Assembly (NCBI RefSeq): GCF_004348725.1
Contig: NZ_SMKR01000025.1
Coordinates: forward strand, 1-54,703
Length of the DNA: 54,703 nucleotides
Direction of reading: 5' to 3'
Source: Kribbella turkmenica
GTDB taxonomy: Bacteria; Actinomycetota; Actinomycetes; Propionibacteriales; Kribbellaceae
How positions within the stretch are numbered: position 1 is the stretch's first letter; each line of letters starts with the position of its first letter. The notes under the pieces were generated by a model. That model was not told where the DNA came from. It was given only the letters and a program-made list of their open reading frames with translations, and ran no database searches. Below are positions 32,227 through 41,617 of the stretch, one piece after another. Position numbers and translations under genes: made by a program.

Positions 32227-32271
32227 TCGCACCGGCCGGCCTGTCCACTGGGCAGTGGCCGACCGGTGCGA
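32227..32271 (+). terminator. Two-tier hairpin after the peptide gene
   Basis: TCGCACCGG (32227-32235) pairs with CCGGTGCGA (32263-32271), and inside it CCACTG pairs with CAGTGG (about 32245-32258). It begins 13 nt after the peptide stop and about 40 nt before the LAL regulator, so it should end or attenuate the lanM-peptide transcript. Confidence 0.75.
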
Positions 32272-32312
32272 TTCGCTGCGGTGGCAACGATCCGTCGTTA
32301 GAGTTGGCAAGC

Positions 32313-35237
32313 ATGCAGACCCGTGCGCCCAGAGTGGTCGGCAGAGACCGGGAGATCGATCATCTCCACCGCCTGCTGGCCGCGGCCCGAGGCGGTCGCG
32401 GGGGTGCGGTCTTCCTCGTCGGCGAGCCCGGGATCGGCAAGAGCCGGCTGGCCGGGGTCGGCACCACACAGGCGCTCGACGAGAGCATGGCGACGCTGCG
32501 CGGCCGCGTCGGTGCCATCGGCACCATGGTCGCGTTCCGCCCGTTCACCGAGGCACTGCTGTCCCTGATCCGTCGCGGCGAGATGCCCGCGGCCGACGGT
32601 CTCGGGCCCTACCGCCAGGTGCTCGGCCGACTGGTCCCCGAGTGGGACGACGGTACGGCGCACGACACGGCGACGTCGGCCGTCGTTCTCGGCGAAGCCG
32701 TGCTGCGGTTGCTGGCCCTGGTCGGCAAGGACCGTGGTTGCCTGCTGGTGCTGGAGGACCTGCACGGCTCGGACCCCGAGACCCTGGCCGTGGTCGAGTA
32801 CCTCCTCGACAACCTCGAGGACCAGCCGATCGCACTGGTCGCCACGCTGCGGTCCGAGACCTGTGCGGCCTTCGAGCTCGCCCGGTTGTCCGCACAGCGT
32901 GGCTCTGCCGCTCTGATCGAGTTGCAGCCGCTGGACCGGGCCGAGGTCGGTGAGCTGGCATCCGGTTGCCTGGAGGTGCCGGGTGACGGCGTACCCGACG
33001 CACTGGTCGACAGACTGTGGCGGGACAGTGCCGGAATCCCTTTCATCGTTGAGGAACTGCTGCAGGAGGCGAGCAGGTCCGGACAACTGCTGTCGAGGGC
33101 CGACGGCAGTGTGCAGGTCGTCGACGGGCTGCAGACGAATGTTCCGGCGGCCGTCGTCCGGAGCATCAGCAGCCGGACCGACCAGCTGGGACCCCAGTCG
33201 CGGGACCTGCTGGTGCTGGCGGCGGTGATCGGCCACCGTTTTCCGCTGAGCGTCGTCCGCAAGGCCACTGGGACCGACGAGCGGTTGCTGCTGGCCACCT
33301 TGCGCGCCGGGCTCGCCGCGCAGTTGGTCGGCCCGGACGAGCCGGTGCCGGACTGGTACGCGTTCCGGCATCCGTTGACCGCTGACGCGCTGCTGGCCGG
33401 CCTGACGCCGACAGAGCGGTCGACACTGGCCAGACGGTGCGCGGACGCCATCGAGGAGTTGCATCCCGGGCTGCCCGGCGAGTGGTGCCAGATGGTGGCC
33501 GAGCTCGCGGAGACCGGTGGCGATCTGGCCCACGCCGGGCGGCTGTTCGCGACCGCCGGGCGACGGTCCTTCGACGAGGGGTCGATGGCGTCGGCGGTGA
33601 AACTGCTGGAGCGCGCGACCGCCCTGCTGGCCGGCGATCCCGACACCAGCTACCGGGCCGAGGTGCTCGGGTCGTTGCTGATCGCACTGAGTGAGACCGG
33701 CCAGTTCGAGAACAGTACGGCGCACGCCGCGACCATCGAGGAGATGGCCGACCGCAACCTCGACAGTCGCAAGGTCGCCGCACTGCACGTCCAGCTCGCG
33801 AACCTCGAGCACATGGCGGGCCGGTGGTCGGCCGCACTGACCCAGGTCGCGACGGCCCGCTCGCTGCTCGGCATCGACGCCGGCGACGCGGATCTCGCCC
33901 CGGTCGATGCGATCGCCGCCCACCTCGAGCTGGCCCGGCCGAGTCCCGGCCGGCTCAAGGCCGCGACCGAACTGGCCACCCGCGCGGCCGCGGCGGCCGA
34001 ACGCGCCAAGCTGCCCGCGGTCGCGTGCGACGCGCTGCAACTGCTCGGCATCCTGTCGCGCGAGCACGACCTGGACCGGTCGATCGACTACTTCCACCGT
34101 GCCCGGCTGGTCGCCGAAGAGCACAACATGACCTTCCAGCGGGTGTGCTCGCACATCTTCCAGGCCGGCACGATCTGCCTGGCCAACGGCAGCATCGCCG
34201 AACTCGAGAAGGCCCGCCAGCAGGCCCTGCGGATCGGCGCCATCCCGCTGGCCTACGAGGTCGACGGGATCCTCGGCCAGCAGGCCATCCTGCGGTCGGA
34301 GTACGACAAGGCCGCGGTCATCATCGACGAGTGCCTGGAGGTCACCCGGCGGCTCCGGCTCGGCCGCTCGGCGACGTACTTCCTGTCCACCAAGGCGATC
34401 CTCGAGGCCCACCGCGGACGTCGTACGGCGATGGAGGAGACGCTGGCCGAGGCCGCGAACTGGGGTGGCGAGCGGGCGTCGTACGAGCTGCCGTACTCCT
34501 ATGGACTCGCGCGGACGTTCTGCGCGCTGCTGGAGGAGAACCGCGAGCTCGCCGACTCCGAGATGGCCCAGGCGCTCGCGTACGACGCGCAGAACCCGAC
34601 CACCCTGCACACGTCGGGGAAGTACGGGCTGGGGCTGCTGCTCGGGGTCCTGTCCGGCCGGAACAGCTGGGCGCACTTCGAGGCGATCACCGCGGCGGCG
34701 GCCAGCGGGATGCGGTGGAACAAGCAGTTCGTCCAACTGGCCCACGCCGTACTGATCGGACGCGACGGTCAGGTCGACGCGGCCAACACCAAGGTGACGG
34801 AGGCGCTGGAGACCGCGTCGCTCTACCCGATGGCCCGGCACCTGGGTCTGCGGTTGATCGCCGAGCCGGCGCACGCGGACGGCTGGGGTGAGCCGGTGGC
34901 CTGGTTGCGGCAGGCCGAGGACTACTTCCACACCGCGGAGATCACAGCGGTGGCGAGCTCGTGCCGCAGCCTGCTCCGGCAGCTCGGTGCGACCGTGTCC
35001 CAGCGCCGGAGCGGGATCGAGCAGGTGCCGGCGTACTTGCGCCAGCTCGGGATCACCAGCCGCGAGTACGAGGTCTGCCGGCTGCTCGTGGACCGGATCG
35101 GGAACAAGTCGATCGCGTCCCGGCTGCACATCTCGCCGCGGACCGTGGAGAAGCATGTGGCCAGCCTGATGACCAAGACGCAGCAACCGGACCGCGAGGC
35201 ACTGAGCAGTTTCGCCCGGACGGTTCTGCAGGACTGA
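32313..35237 (+). CDS. LAL-type LuxR-family regulator with AAA ATPase domain
   Basis: A 974-residue large ATP-binding LuxR-family regulator. The N-terminal STAND/AAA domain has Walker A GEPGIGKS (37-44) and Walker B CLLVLEDLHGSD (about 146-157). The middle is TPR-like helical repeats and the C-terminus (about 905-974) is a LuxR helix-turn-helix (LGITSREYEVCRLLVDRIGNK split over the first helices; RTVEKHVASLMTKT). LAL proteins are usually pathway-specific activators. Being directly downstream of lanM and its peptide, it is the likely activator of that locus. A TTG at 32304 is an alternative start. Confidence 0.88.
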   Translation: MQTRAPRVVGRDREIDHLHRLLAAARGGRGGAVFLVGEPGIGKSRLAGVGTTQALDESMATLRGRVGAIGTMVAFRPFTEALLSLIRRGEMPAADGLGPYRQVLGRLVPEWDDGTAHDTATSAVVLGEAVLRLLALVGKDRGCLLVLEDLHGSDPETLAVVEYLLDNLEDQPIALVATLRSETCAAFELARLSAQRGSAALIELQPLDRAEVGELASGCLEVPGDGVPDALVDRLWRDSAGIPFIVEELLQEASRSGQLLSRADGSVQVVDGLQTNVPAAVVRSISSRTDQLGPQSRDLLVLAAVIGHRFPLSVVRKATGTDERLLLATLRAGLAAQLVGPDEPVPDWYAFRHPLTADALLAGLTPTERSTLARRCADAIEELHPGLPGEWCQMVAELAETGGDLAHAGRLFATAGRRSFDEGSMASAVKLLERATALLAGDPDTSYRAEVLGSLLIALSETGQFENSTAHAATIEEMADRNLDSRKVAALHVQLANLEHMAGRWSAALTQVATARSLLGIDAGDADLAPVDAIAAHLELARPSPGRLKAATELATRAAAAAERAKLPAVACDALQLLGILSREHDLDRSIDYFHRARLVAEEHNMTFQRVCSHIFQAGTICLANGSIAELEKARQQALRIGAIPLAYEVDGILGQQAILRSEYDKAAVIIDECLEVTRRLRLGRSATYFLSTKAILEAHRGRRTAMEETLAEAANWGGERASYELPYSYGLARTFCALLEENRELADSEMAQALAYDAQNPTTLHTSGKYGLGLLLGVLSGRNSWAHFEAITAAAASGMRWNKQFVQLAHAVLIGRDGQVDAANTKVTEALETASLYPMARHLGLRLIAEPAHADGWGEPVAWLRQAEDYFHTAEITAVASSCRSLLRQLGATVSQRRSGIEQVPAYLRQLGITSREYEVCRLLVDRIGNKSIASRLHISPRTVEKHVASLMTKTQQPDREALSSFARTVLQD

Positions 35238-35365
35238 CGTGCCGTTCCCGGTCGACAGCCGGTCCGATTCCGGCACTGGTGCGTGTGCTGGGACGCGGGA
35301 CGGCCGGAGGGTGGTAGGTGTCGACTCACCATTCGGCGACCGCCCGCCGACGCACCGTCGCACGG

Positions 35366-35392
35366 TAATTTATGAACACTCGCTTTCTATTA
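35366..35392. promoter_or_regulatory. AT-rich dyad before the ROK regulator gene
   Basis: TAATTTATGAA...TTTCTATTA (35366-35392) is an imperfect inverted repeat in an otherwise very GC-rich spacer, about 30 nt before the ROK start. ROK repressors often bind such AT-rich dyads, so autoregulation is plausible. Confidence 0.4.
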
Positions 35393-35423
35393 GGATGGGT
35401 GAGTGGCAGGCAAGGGGTCGGAC

Positions 35424-36650
35424 ATGAGCAAGGGAACGGTCGGCGGCGGCACGACGATGCTGCGGCGGATCAACGTGGCCGCGGTCCTGGACGCGGTGCG
35501 CCGCTCCGCGCCCGCGCCGCTGCGGGTGGCCGAGCTGGTCGAGCGGACCGGTCTGGCCAGACCGACCGTGGCCCAGGCCGTCGACGAACTGCTGGACGCC
35601 GGCTGGCTGCAGCAGCACGGCCCTGATTCCGCGGACCGCTCACTCGGCCGCCCGGCCATCCGCGTCTCGCTGCGCGGACGCGCGGCGCCGGTGCTCGGCC
35701 TCGACGTGGGCCCGCACCGGGTGACCGTGGGGGTCTCCGACCTGGCCGGCCGCAAGCTCTCCCTGGTACGTCGCTCCGGCCCCGGGTGGACCGCGCAGGA
35801 GCTGCTCGGAGTCATCAGCGAGGTGATCACCGAGGCGCTGGCCGAGGCCGAGGTGCCGGCCGAGGACATCGCGGCCGCGGTTGCCGCCAGCCCCGGCATC
35901 GTGGACGAGCACACCGGCCGGGTCCAGCTGGTCCCGAGTGTGCCGGGCTGGTCCGCGATCGACCTGATCAAGCACGTCCGCGGCCTGCTCGACTGCCCGG
36001 TGATGCTGGACAACGACGCCAACCTGGCCGCGCTGGCCATCGCCGCCGCCCGCGGTGGCACCGGCACGCTGCTCGCGGTGCAGTGGGGTGAGCGGCTCGG
36101 TGCGGGCATCGTGATCGACGGCCGGCTGCACCGGGGCACCGGGGCTGCCGGTGAGATCGGCTTCATCGCGACCGCGCCGGACGACGTCATCAACCCCGAG
36201 GACAGCCGCGGCCCGCTGGAGCGGGCGGTCGGTTCCGAGGCCATCGCGGCTCTCGGTCGCCAGGCAGCCATCGAAAACCCGAAGTCCCGGCTGGCCGAGC
36301 TCGGTGGCGAGCAGTTGGACACGGCCGACGTGTTCGCGGCCGCGGCCGAGCGTGACCCGGTGGCTCAGGCCGTCGTCCAGCAGGTCGCCCGTGACTTCGC
36401 CCGGGCGCTGGCCCCCGCCGTACTCGTGCTGGACCCGACCGCCGTGGTGATCGGTGGCGGTGTGGCCCGCGCCGGCGCCGTACTGCTCGACGCCATCTCG
36501 GACCAGCTTCGGCTGCTCACGCTGAACCATCCGAAGCTGGAGCTCTCCGCGCTCGCCGAGGACGCGGTCGTCACCGGCGCGATGCGGATGGCGCTCGACG
36601 AGGTCTGGCAGCGCAAGCTCCCGACACCGGCGCTCACCAGCACCGCCTAA
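35424..36650 (+). CDS. ROK-family transcriptional regulator
   Basis: A 408-residue repressor/sugar-kinase-fold protein. The N-terminal winged helix (LRVAELVERTGLARPTVAQAV) is followed by the ROK domain: VLGLDVGPHRVTVGVSDLAG, a MLDNDANLAALA strand, GAAGEIGFIA and VIGGGVARAGAVL. The Cys-rich zinc motif normally after GEIG(H) is absent; the segment reads ATAPDDVINPEDSRG instead. I prefer ATG 35424, which follows AAGGGG, though GTG 35403 is possible. No sugar operon is adjacent, so its target is unknown. Confidence 0.85.
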   Translation: MSKGTVGGGTTMLRRINVAAVLDAVRRSAPAPLRVAELVERTGLARPTVAQAVDELLDAGWLQQHGPDSADRSLGRPAIRVSLRGRAAPVLGLDVGPHRVTVGVSDLAGRKLSLVRRSGPGWTAQELLGVISEVITEALAEAEVPAEDIAAAVAASPGIVDEHTGRVQLVPSVPGWSAIDLIKHVRGLLDCPVMLDNDANLAALAIAAARGGTGTLLAVQWGERLGAGIVIDGRLHRGTGAAGEIGFIATAPDDVINPEDSRGPLERAVGSEAIAALGRQAAIENPKSRLAELGGEQLDTADVFAAAAERDPVAQAVVQQVARDFARALAPAVLVLDPTAVVIGGGVARAGAVLLDAISDQLRLLTLNHPKLELSALAEDAVVTGAMRMALDEVWQRKLPTPALTSTA

Positions 36651-37387
36651 GCCTTGACGGCCGCGGCGATCGCGTCGGGGCGGTCCAGGTGAACGAGGTG
36701 GGCGGAGTCCGGTAGGACCTCGACCGCGCCCTCGAGTACGTCGGCCAGCCGGCGTTGACCTGCAAGCCACCGTCGTGCGGTGAAGCGGGAGCTTCCGCCG
36801 GTGGCGACCAGCAGGGTGGTGGAGGCGGTCAGCCCGGTGGCCAGCGTCCCGACCTCGGCGGCCAGTGCCCAGCTGTTCGCGAGCTCGTCCCAGAACAGCA
36901 ACCACGAGCGGGCGTCGCCGTACCGTTCCCGTACTGTTGCCTTGGACAACAGATCTCGGTTGGTGGCGCTGCCGGTCCGGACGATCAGCCGGCGGACCAC
37001 CGGCCCCAGCACCCGCGGTACGCCGATCCGCCCGAGCCACCGCAGGACCGTGCGAACCGCGCGATTGCCGCGCGTCCCGGGATACAGCCAACGCCAGCCC
37101 GTCTCGGACGTGAGGCTCGTGTCGACGAGCACCACCCGGCTGACCTCCGCCGGCCGGGTGAGGGCCCAGCGCAGTACGGCGAGGCCGCCGATGGAGTGCC
37201 CGACCAGCCCGATCTCGGCGTCGGCCGGCAGCCCGGCCGCACGACGCAACTCGTCGGCGCCGGCCGTGACCGGCGTGCACCAGGGATCGATCACGCGGAC
37301 ATCCAGCCCAGGCAGCAGTTCGACGACCCGCCCGAACTCCTCCGGGGTCTCGGCCAGGCCGGGCAGCACGACCCAGATAGTTGTCAT
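36647..37387 (-). CDS. Alpha/beta-hydrolase
   Basis: A 246-residue alpha/beta-hydrolase. The nucleophile elbow is VGHSIGG (Ser65), the oxyanion region is VVLPGLAETPEEF, and the C-terminal acid/His region is VLPDSAHLVHLDRP (His230 or His233). It overlaps the upstream DUF998 gene by 4 nt and ends within the stop of the convergent ROK gene. Its substrate is not evident; no signal peptide. Confidence 0.8.
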   Translation of the reverse strand: MTTIWVVLPGLAETPEEFGRVVELLPGLDVRVIDPWCTPVTAGADELRRAAGLPADAEIGLVGHSIGGLAVLRWALTRPAEVSRVVLVDTSLTSETGWRWLYPGTRGNRAVRTVLRWLGRIGVPRVLGPVVRRLIVRTGSATNRDLLSKATVRERYGDARSWLLFWDELANSWALAAEVGTLATGLTASTTLLVATGGSSRFTARRWLAGQRRLADVLEGAVEVLPDSAHLVHLDRPDAIAAAVKA

Positions 37388-38058
37388 CGAAGCAAAGCTT
37401 GCCTCAGGCCTGGCAGCAGCGTCGCCAGCAGCAGGCAGACGAGCAGGACCGAGACACGCTGGAGGATGCCGGGCGGGTGGAGGTCGCCGCCGGTGATCAC
37501 CTCGAGGCCGGTCTCGAGGCCGAGCCAGACCTGGGTAACCGCCACCCCTCCGGCCAGAACGGCGACCACGCGGCTCCACGGTCCGCCCCAGCCGGAGCGG
37601 CGCAGGACCAGGACGGCGAAGAGGCCCATGGCGACACTGCCGAGGCCGGCCATGGTCGAGGTGATCTCGTGCAGGAGCAGCGCCGTGCCGGCCTGACCGC
37701 CGGCCTCGGCGGCCCGGCAGGCTTCGCTGAGTGACGGCGCGCAGTCCATCGGTGAGAAGGAGTCGAGCAGCGTCCCGAGACCGAAGAAGGCGGTGCTGAT
37801 GAGCAGGCCGGCGACGTCGCGGTTCATCCGGGCGGCCGGACGACCGAGGATGGCGGCGATCAGCAGGAGCACGCCCGCGCCGAGATCGAGCGCACGGGCG
37901 TACGGACTGGTCGGCTGGTCGAGCGCCCCGAGCTCGCTGAGGAAGGACTCGTGGATGTCGAGCGGGTAGCCCGCCGCCGCTTCGAGCAGCAGACTGCAGT
38001 AGAGGACACCGGCGGCGATCATCATGTTGCGCAGCAAGCGATACGGGACGGCCACCAT
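37384..38058 (-). CDS. DUF998-family membrane protein
   Basis: A 224-residue membrane protein with about six helices. It has the DUF998 layout: an HESFLSELGALDQPTSPYAR loop after helix 1, a central DSFSPMDCAPS segment and an HEITSTMAGLGSVAMGL helix. Function is unknown for the family. It is translationally coupled (4-nt overlap) to the hydrolase gene and divergent from lysX across 110 nt. Confidence 0.75.
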   Translation of the reverse strand: MVAVPYRLLRNMMIAAGVLYCSLLLEAAAGYPLDIHESFLSELGALDQPTSPYARALDLGAGVLLLIAAILGRPAARMNRDVAGLLISTAFFGLGTLLDSFSPMDCAPSLSEACRAAEAGGQAGTALLLHEITSTMAGLGSVAMGLFAVLVLRRSGWGGPWSRVVAVLAGGVAVTQVWLGLETGLEVITGGDLHPPGILQRVSVLLVCLLLATLLPGLRQALLR

Positions 38059-38168
38059 GTTCGCCAGCGTCGCACACCCGGCCGGCGATCGACTGTCGCC
38101 TCAGCTACACCTTCGCCGTGGTGCCTGCACCACCGAGAGCATCCGTGCACTAGTGGGATGATCGGCAG

Positions 38169-41100
38169 GTGCGCCCGGAACAGGCAGAGGTGGTGGTCCC
38201 GCAGTGGCAGCATCGAGCGGCGGTCTGGGTCGGCCGCGTCGTGGTGGCCGCCTCGGTCTGGTCCTTCATCGCGATCCCGCTGCACCTGCTCGCCCCGGCG
38301 TACGTGAAACGGGTTGACCAGGCCTTCGACTTCTTCGGCATCCCGGCCGGGCACACGTTCTTCTCCGCGGTCTACCTGGCCGTCGTCGGCAGCGCACTCC
38401 TGCGGGGCAAGCGGGCCGCGCTGCTCTGGGTGCTCTTCGTCTTCCAGGTTCTCTGGCTGGTCACCCAGGTCGCCGCGGTCGCGCTCACCAGCGTCCGGCT
38501 GGCGAACCCGGACGACACCGAACTGCTCCGGGACTTCGGGCCGGCCACCGTCCAGGACCTGGAGTGGGGCATCGTCCAGGTCGTCGTGGTGGCCGCGATC
38601 ATCGTGCTGCTGTGGAAGATCCGGGCCGCGTTCCCGGCCCGGCTGGCCCCCGGCACCCGGCGGCTCGCGGTCAGCGCGCTGCTGGCCGGCCTGCTGGTCG
38701 CGGCCGCGGTGAGCATCACGCTGACCCAGATCTTCCCGAAGACGCTCACCGGCCAGCGGGAGAAGATCGGCTGGGCGATCATCGCCACCCTCGGCCAGTC
38801 CCGCGGCCGGATGGGCGGCCACGAGGGCCACGGCTGGATCGGCCTGACCGTCGGCGCCATCTCGGCCGCGTCGCTGGTGATCGCGTTCGCCATCTTCCTG
38901 CGCTCGGTCCGCCGGGTGCGCTACCTGTCCCAGCCCGAGGAGCTCGACGTACGGCGTCTGCTCCTGCTGCACGGTGAGCGGGACTCGCTCGGGTACTTCG
39001 CCACCCGCCGGGACAAGGCGGTCATCTTCTCCCCCGCCAGGGACGCGGCGATCGCCTATCGCGTGGTCAACGGAGTCAGCCTGGCCAGCGGCGACCCACT
39101 CGGCGATCCGGCCGCGTGGCCCGGCGCGATCAAGGTTTGGCTGGCCGAGGCGCGCACCTACGGCTGGTCGCCCGCGGTGCTGTCGGCCGGCGAGGAGGCG
39201 GCGCACGCGTACGTCGACGCCGGCCTGCGCGCACTGTCGATGGGCGACGAGGCGATCATCGACGTCGCGGACTTCACTCTCGAGGGCCGGACGATGCGGC
39301 CGGTCCGGCAGGCGGTGACACGGGTCCAGCGGGCCGGGTACCACGCGAAGGTGGTCCGGCACGGCGACCTGTCCCCCGAAACGCTGGCCGAGTACGTCGG
39401 CTTGGCCGAGAAGTGGCGTGGTGCGCACAGCGAGCGCGGGTTCTCGATGGCGCTCGGACGGCTGGGCGACCCGGCCGACGCGCGGTGCGTGATGGTGATC
39501 GCGCGCGATGCCGAGGGCTCGGTGCGGGGGGTGCTGTCGTTCGTGCCGTGGGGTGTGCGGGGAGTCTCGCTCGACCTGATGCGGCGGGATCCCGAGTCCG
39601 TGAACGGCCTGATGGAGTTCATGGTCACGTCGCTGGTGGACGCGTGCGGCGATCTCGGCCTGCACCGGATCTCGCTGAACTTCGCGATGTTCCGGGAGAT
39701 CTTCAGTGACGCCGAGCGGGTCGGCGCCGGGCCGGTGCTGCGGCTGACGAACGCCTTGCTGACGGTTGCTTCGCGGTTCTGGCAGTTGGAGAGTCTGTAC
39801 CAGTCGAACGAGAAGTACCTGCCGCGCTGGTCGCCGCGGTTGATCTGCTACTCGCGCGGTGCGTCACTGGCGCAGGTGTTGCTGGCGGCCGGGACGGCGG
39901 AGGGGTTCCTGCCGGCGCCGCGGCCGTGGACCCGGGTCGACAGTGTCGAGACGGCCGAACGGCACGCGATCATGGCGGCGGACGGCGGCCGGTTCGCGAC
40001 CGCCGTACGGGCGCAGGAGGAGGAGTTGCTGCGGCCGGCGTTGCCCGACCGGAAGCTGACCGAGCAGGAGCGGATCCGGCGGTCCAAACTGGCCGAGCTC
40101 GTTGCCGCCGGCATCGATCCGTATCCGGTCGGCGTGCCGCGGACGGAGACGCTGGAACGGATCCGGGCGCTCTATCCGAATCTGCCCGCTGATCACCGGA
40201 CCGGTTCGGTCGTCTCGGTCACCGGGCGGGTGATGCGGATGCGGAACCACGGCGGGCTGGCGTTCGCGTCGGTGCAGGACGGGTTGTCGCAGCTGCAGGT
40301 GATGCTGACCGCGGACTCGTGCGGCGAGCTCGCGCTGAATCACTGGCGGCGGCTGGTCGACATCGGGGACCACGTCAGCGTGACCGGTGAGGTGGTGACC
40401 AGCCGTCGTGGTGAGCTGTCGATCGCGGTGACGGGCTGGCTGATGGCGGCGAAGTGCCTGCATCCGTTGCCGGACAAGCGGAAGGGCTTCACCGATCCGG
40501 AGGCCCGGGTCCGGCAGCGGCACCTCGACCTGGTGACGAACCCGGAGTCGCTGCGGATGATGCGGCACCGCAGTACCGCCGTCCGGGCCCTGCGCAACGG
40601 GTTCGAGGCGCGCGGGTTCATCGAGGTGGAGACGCCGATGCTGCAGGCTGTGCACGGCGGGGCGAACGCGCGGCCGTTCGCCACCCACATCAACGCCTAC
40701 GACACCGAGCTGTTCCTGCGGATCGCGCCGGAGCTGTTCCTGAAGCGGCTCAGCGTCGGCGGGCTCGGCAAGGTGTTCGAGCTGAACCGGAGCTTCCGCA
40801 ACGAGGGCGCGGACGCGACCCACAATCCCGAGTTCACCTCGGTCGAGGCCTACCAGCCGTACGCCGACTACCACGTGATGCGCGAGCTCACCCGGGAGCT
40901 CGTGATCGAGGCCGCGACCGCGGTGTTCGGCAAGCCGGTCGTCCAGCGGTCCGGCGGCGAGGTCGACATCTCCGGCGACTGGCCGGTCGTCACCGTCCAC
41001 GACGCGGTCGGCCGGGCCACCGGTACGTCGATCTCCGCGGACACCCCGGTCGAGGAGTTGCGCGAGCTGTGCACGGCGCACGGCGTCCACACCACCTTCG

Positions 41101-41525
41101 AGCACACCGCCGGCGAACTCGTCCTGGAGTTGTACGACGAGCTGGTCGAGCCGGCCACGACACTGCCGACGTTCTACACCGACTTCCCGCTGGAGACGTC
41201 GCCGCTCACCCGCACCCACCGCTTCGATCCACGGCTCGCCGAACGCTGGGACCTGGTGGCCTTCGGCGCCGAGATCGGCACCGCGTACTCCGAGCTCGTC
41301 GACCCGATCGAGCAACGCCGCCGCCTCACCGAGCAGTCCCTCAAGGCCGCCGCGGGCGACCCCGAAGCGATGTCCCTCGACGAGGACTTCCTCACCGCCC
41401 TCGAGTACGCCATGCCCCCGACCGGTGGCCTCGGCATCGGCGTGGATCGCCTGATGATGCTCCTCACCGGCCAGAACATCCGCGCCACCCTGGCCTTTCC
41501 GTTCGTCCGGCCGGCCTCACACTGA
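38169..41525 (+). CDS. lysX: Bifunctional lysylphosphatidylglycerol synthetase/lysyl-tRNA synthetase (LysX)
   Basis: An 1118-residue fusion. Residues about 15-250 form several membrane helices, about 255-610 an MprF-type DUF2156 aminoacyltransferase domain, about 665-770 an OB-fold anticodon-binding domain and about 780-1115 a class II lysyl-tRNA synthetase catalytic core. That core has motif 2 VFELNRSFRNEG and motif 3 GIGVDRLMMLLT. It charges tRNA with lysine and transfers lysine to phosphatidylglycerol, lowering membrane charge and raising resistance to cationic peptides, as in mycobacterial LysX. The GTG start is at 38169. It is 2 kb past the LanM/ROK region, so a self-protection link is speculative. 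Confidence 0.92.
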   Translation: MRPEQAEVVVPQWQHRAAVWVGRVVVAASVWSFIAIPLHLLAPAYVKRVDQAFDFFGIPAGHTFFSAVYLAVVGSALLRGKRAALLWVLFVFQVLWLVTQVAAVALTSVRLANPDDTELLRDFGPATVQDLEWGIVQVVVVAAIIVLLWKIRAAFPARLAPGTRRLAVSALLAGLLVAAAVSITLTQIFPKTLTGQREKIGWAIIATLGQSRGRMGGHEGHGWIGLTVGAISAASLVIAFAIFLRSVRRVRYLSQPEELDVRRLLLLHGERDSLGYFATRRDKAVIFSPARDAAIAYRVVNGVSLASGDPLGDPAAWPGAIKVWLAEARTYGWSPAVLSAGEEAAHAYVDAGLRALSMGDEAIIDVADFTLEGRTMRPVRQAVTRVQRAGYHAKVVRHGDLSPETLAEYVGLAEKWRGAHSERGFSMALGRLGDPADARCVMVIARDAEGSVRGVLSFVPWGVRGVSLDLMRRDPESVNGLMEFMVTSLVDACGDLGLHRISLNFAMFREIFSDAERVGAGPVLRLTNALLTVASRFWQLESLYQSNEKYLPRWSPRLICYSRGASLAQVLLAAGTAEGFLPAPRPWTRVDSVETAERHAIMAADGGRFATAVRAQEEELLRPALPDRKLTEQERIRRSKLAELVAAGIDPYPVGVPRTETLERIRALYPNLPADHRTGSVVSVTGRVMRMRNHGGLAFASVQDGLSQLQVMLTADSCGELALNHWRRLVDIGDHVSVTGEVVTSRRGELSIAVTGWLMAAKCLHPLPDKRKGFTDPEARVRQRHLDLVTNPESLRMMRHRSTAVRALRNGFEARGFIEVETPMLQAVHGGANARPFATHINAYDTELFLRIAPELFLKRLSVGGLGKVFELNRSFRNEGADATHNPEFTSVEAYQPYADYHVMRELTRELVIEAATAVFGKPVVQRSGGEVDISGDWPVVTVHDAVGRATGTSISADTPVEELRELCTAHGVHTTFEHTAGELVLELYDELVEPATTLPTFYTDFPLETSPLTRTHRFDPRLAERWDLVAFGAEIGTAYSELVDPIEQRRRLTEQSLKAAAGDPEAMSLDEDFLTALEYAMPPTGGLGIGVDRLMMLLTGQNIRATLAFPFVRPASH

Positions 41526-41617
41526 CCGGTCACAGTGTGGGCCGGGGGTCGCTCGGGACGCCCGTGGCGCATACGCTGTGCCGCACAGGGTGGTGGGGTG
41601 GTGGCCTGGGGGAGTGC

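Noticed and set aside
32298..35363. Antisense frame over the LAL regulator
   Set aside because: Same GC-bias artefact; the sense gene has Walker and LuxR motifs.
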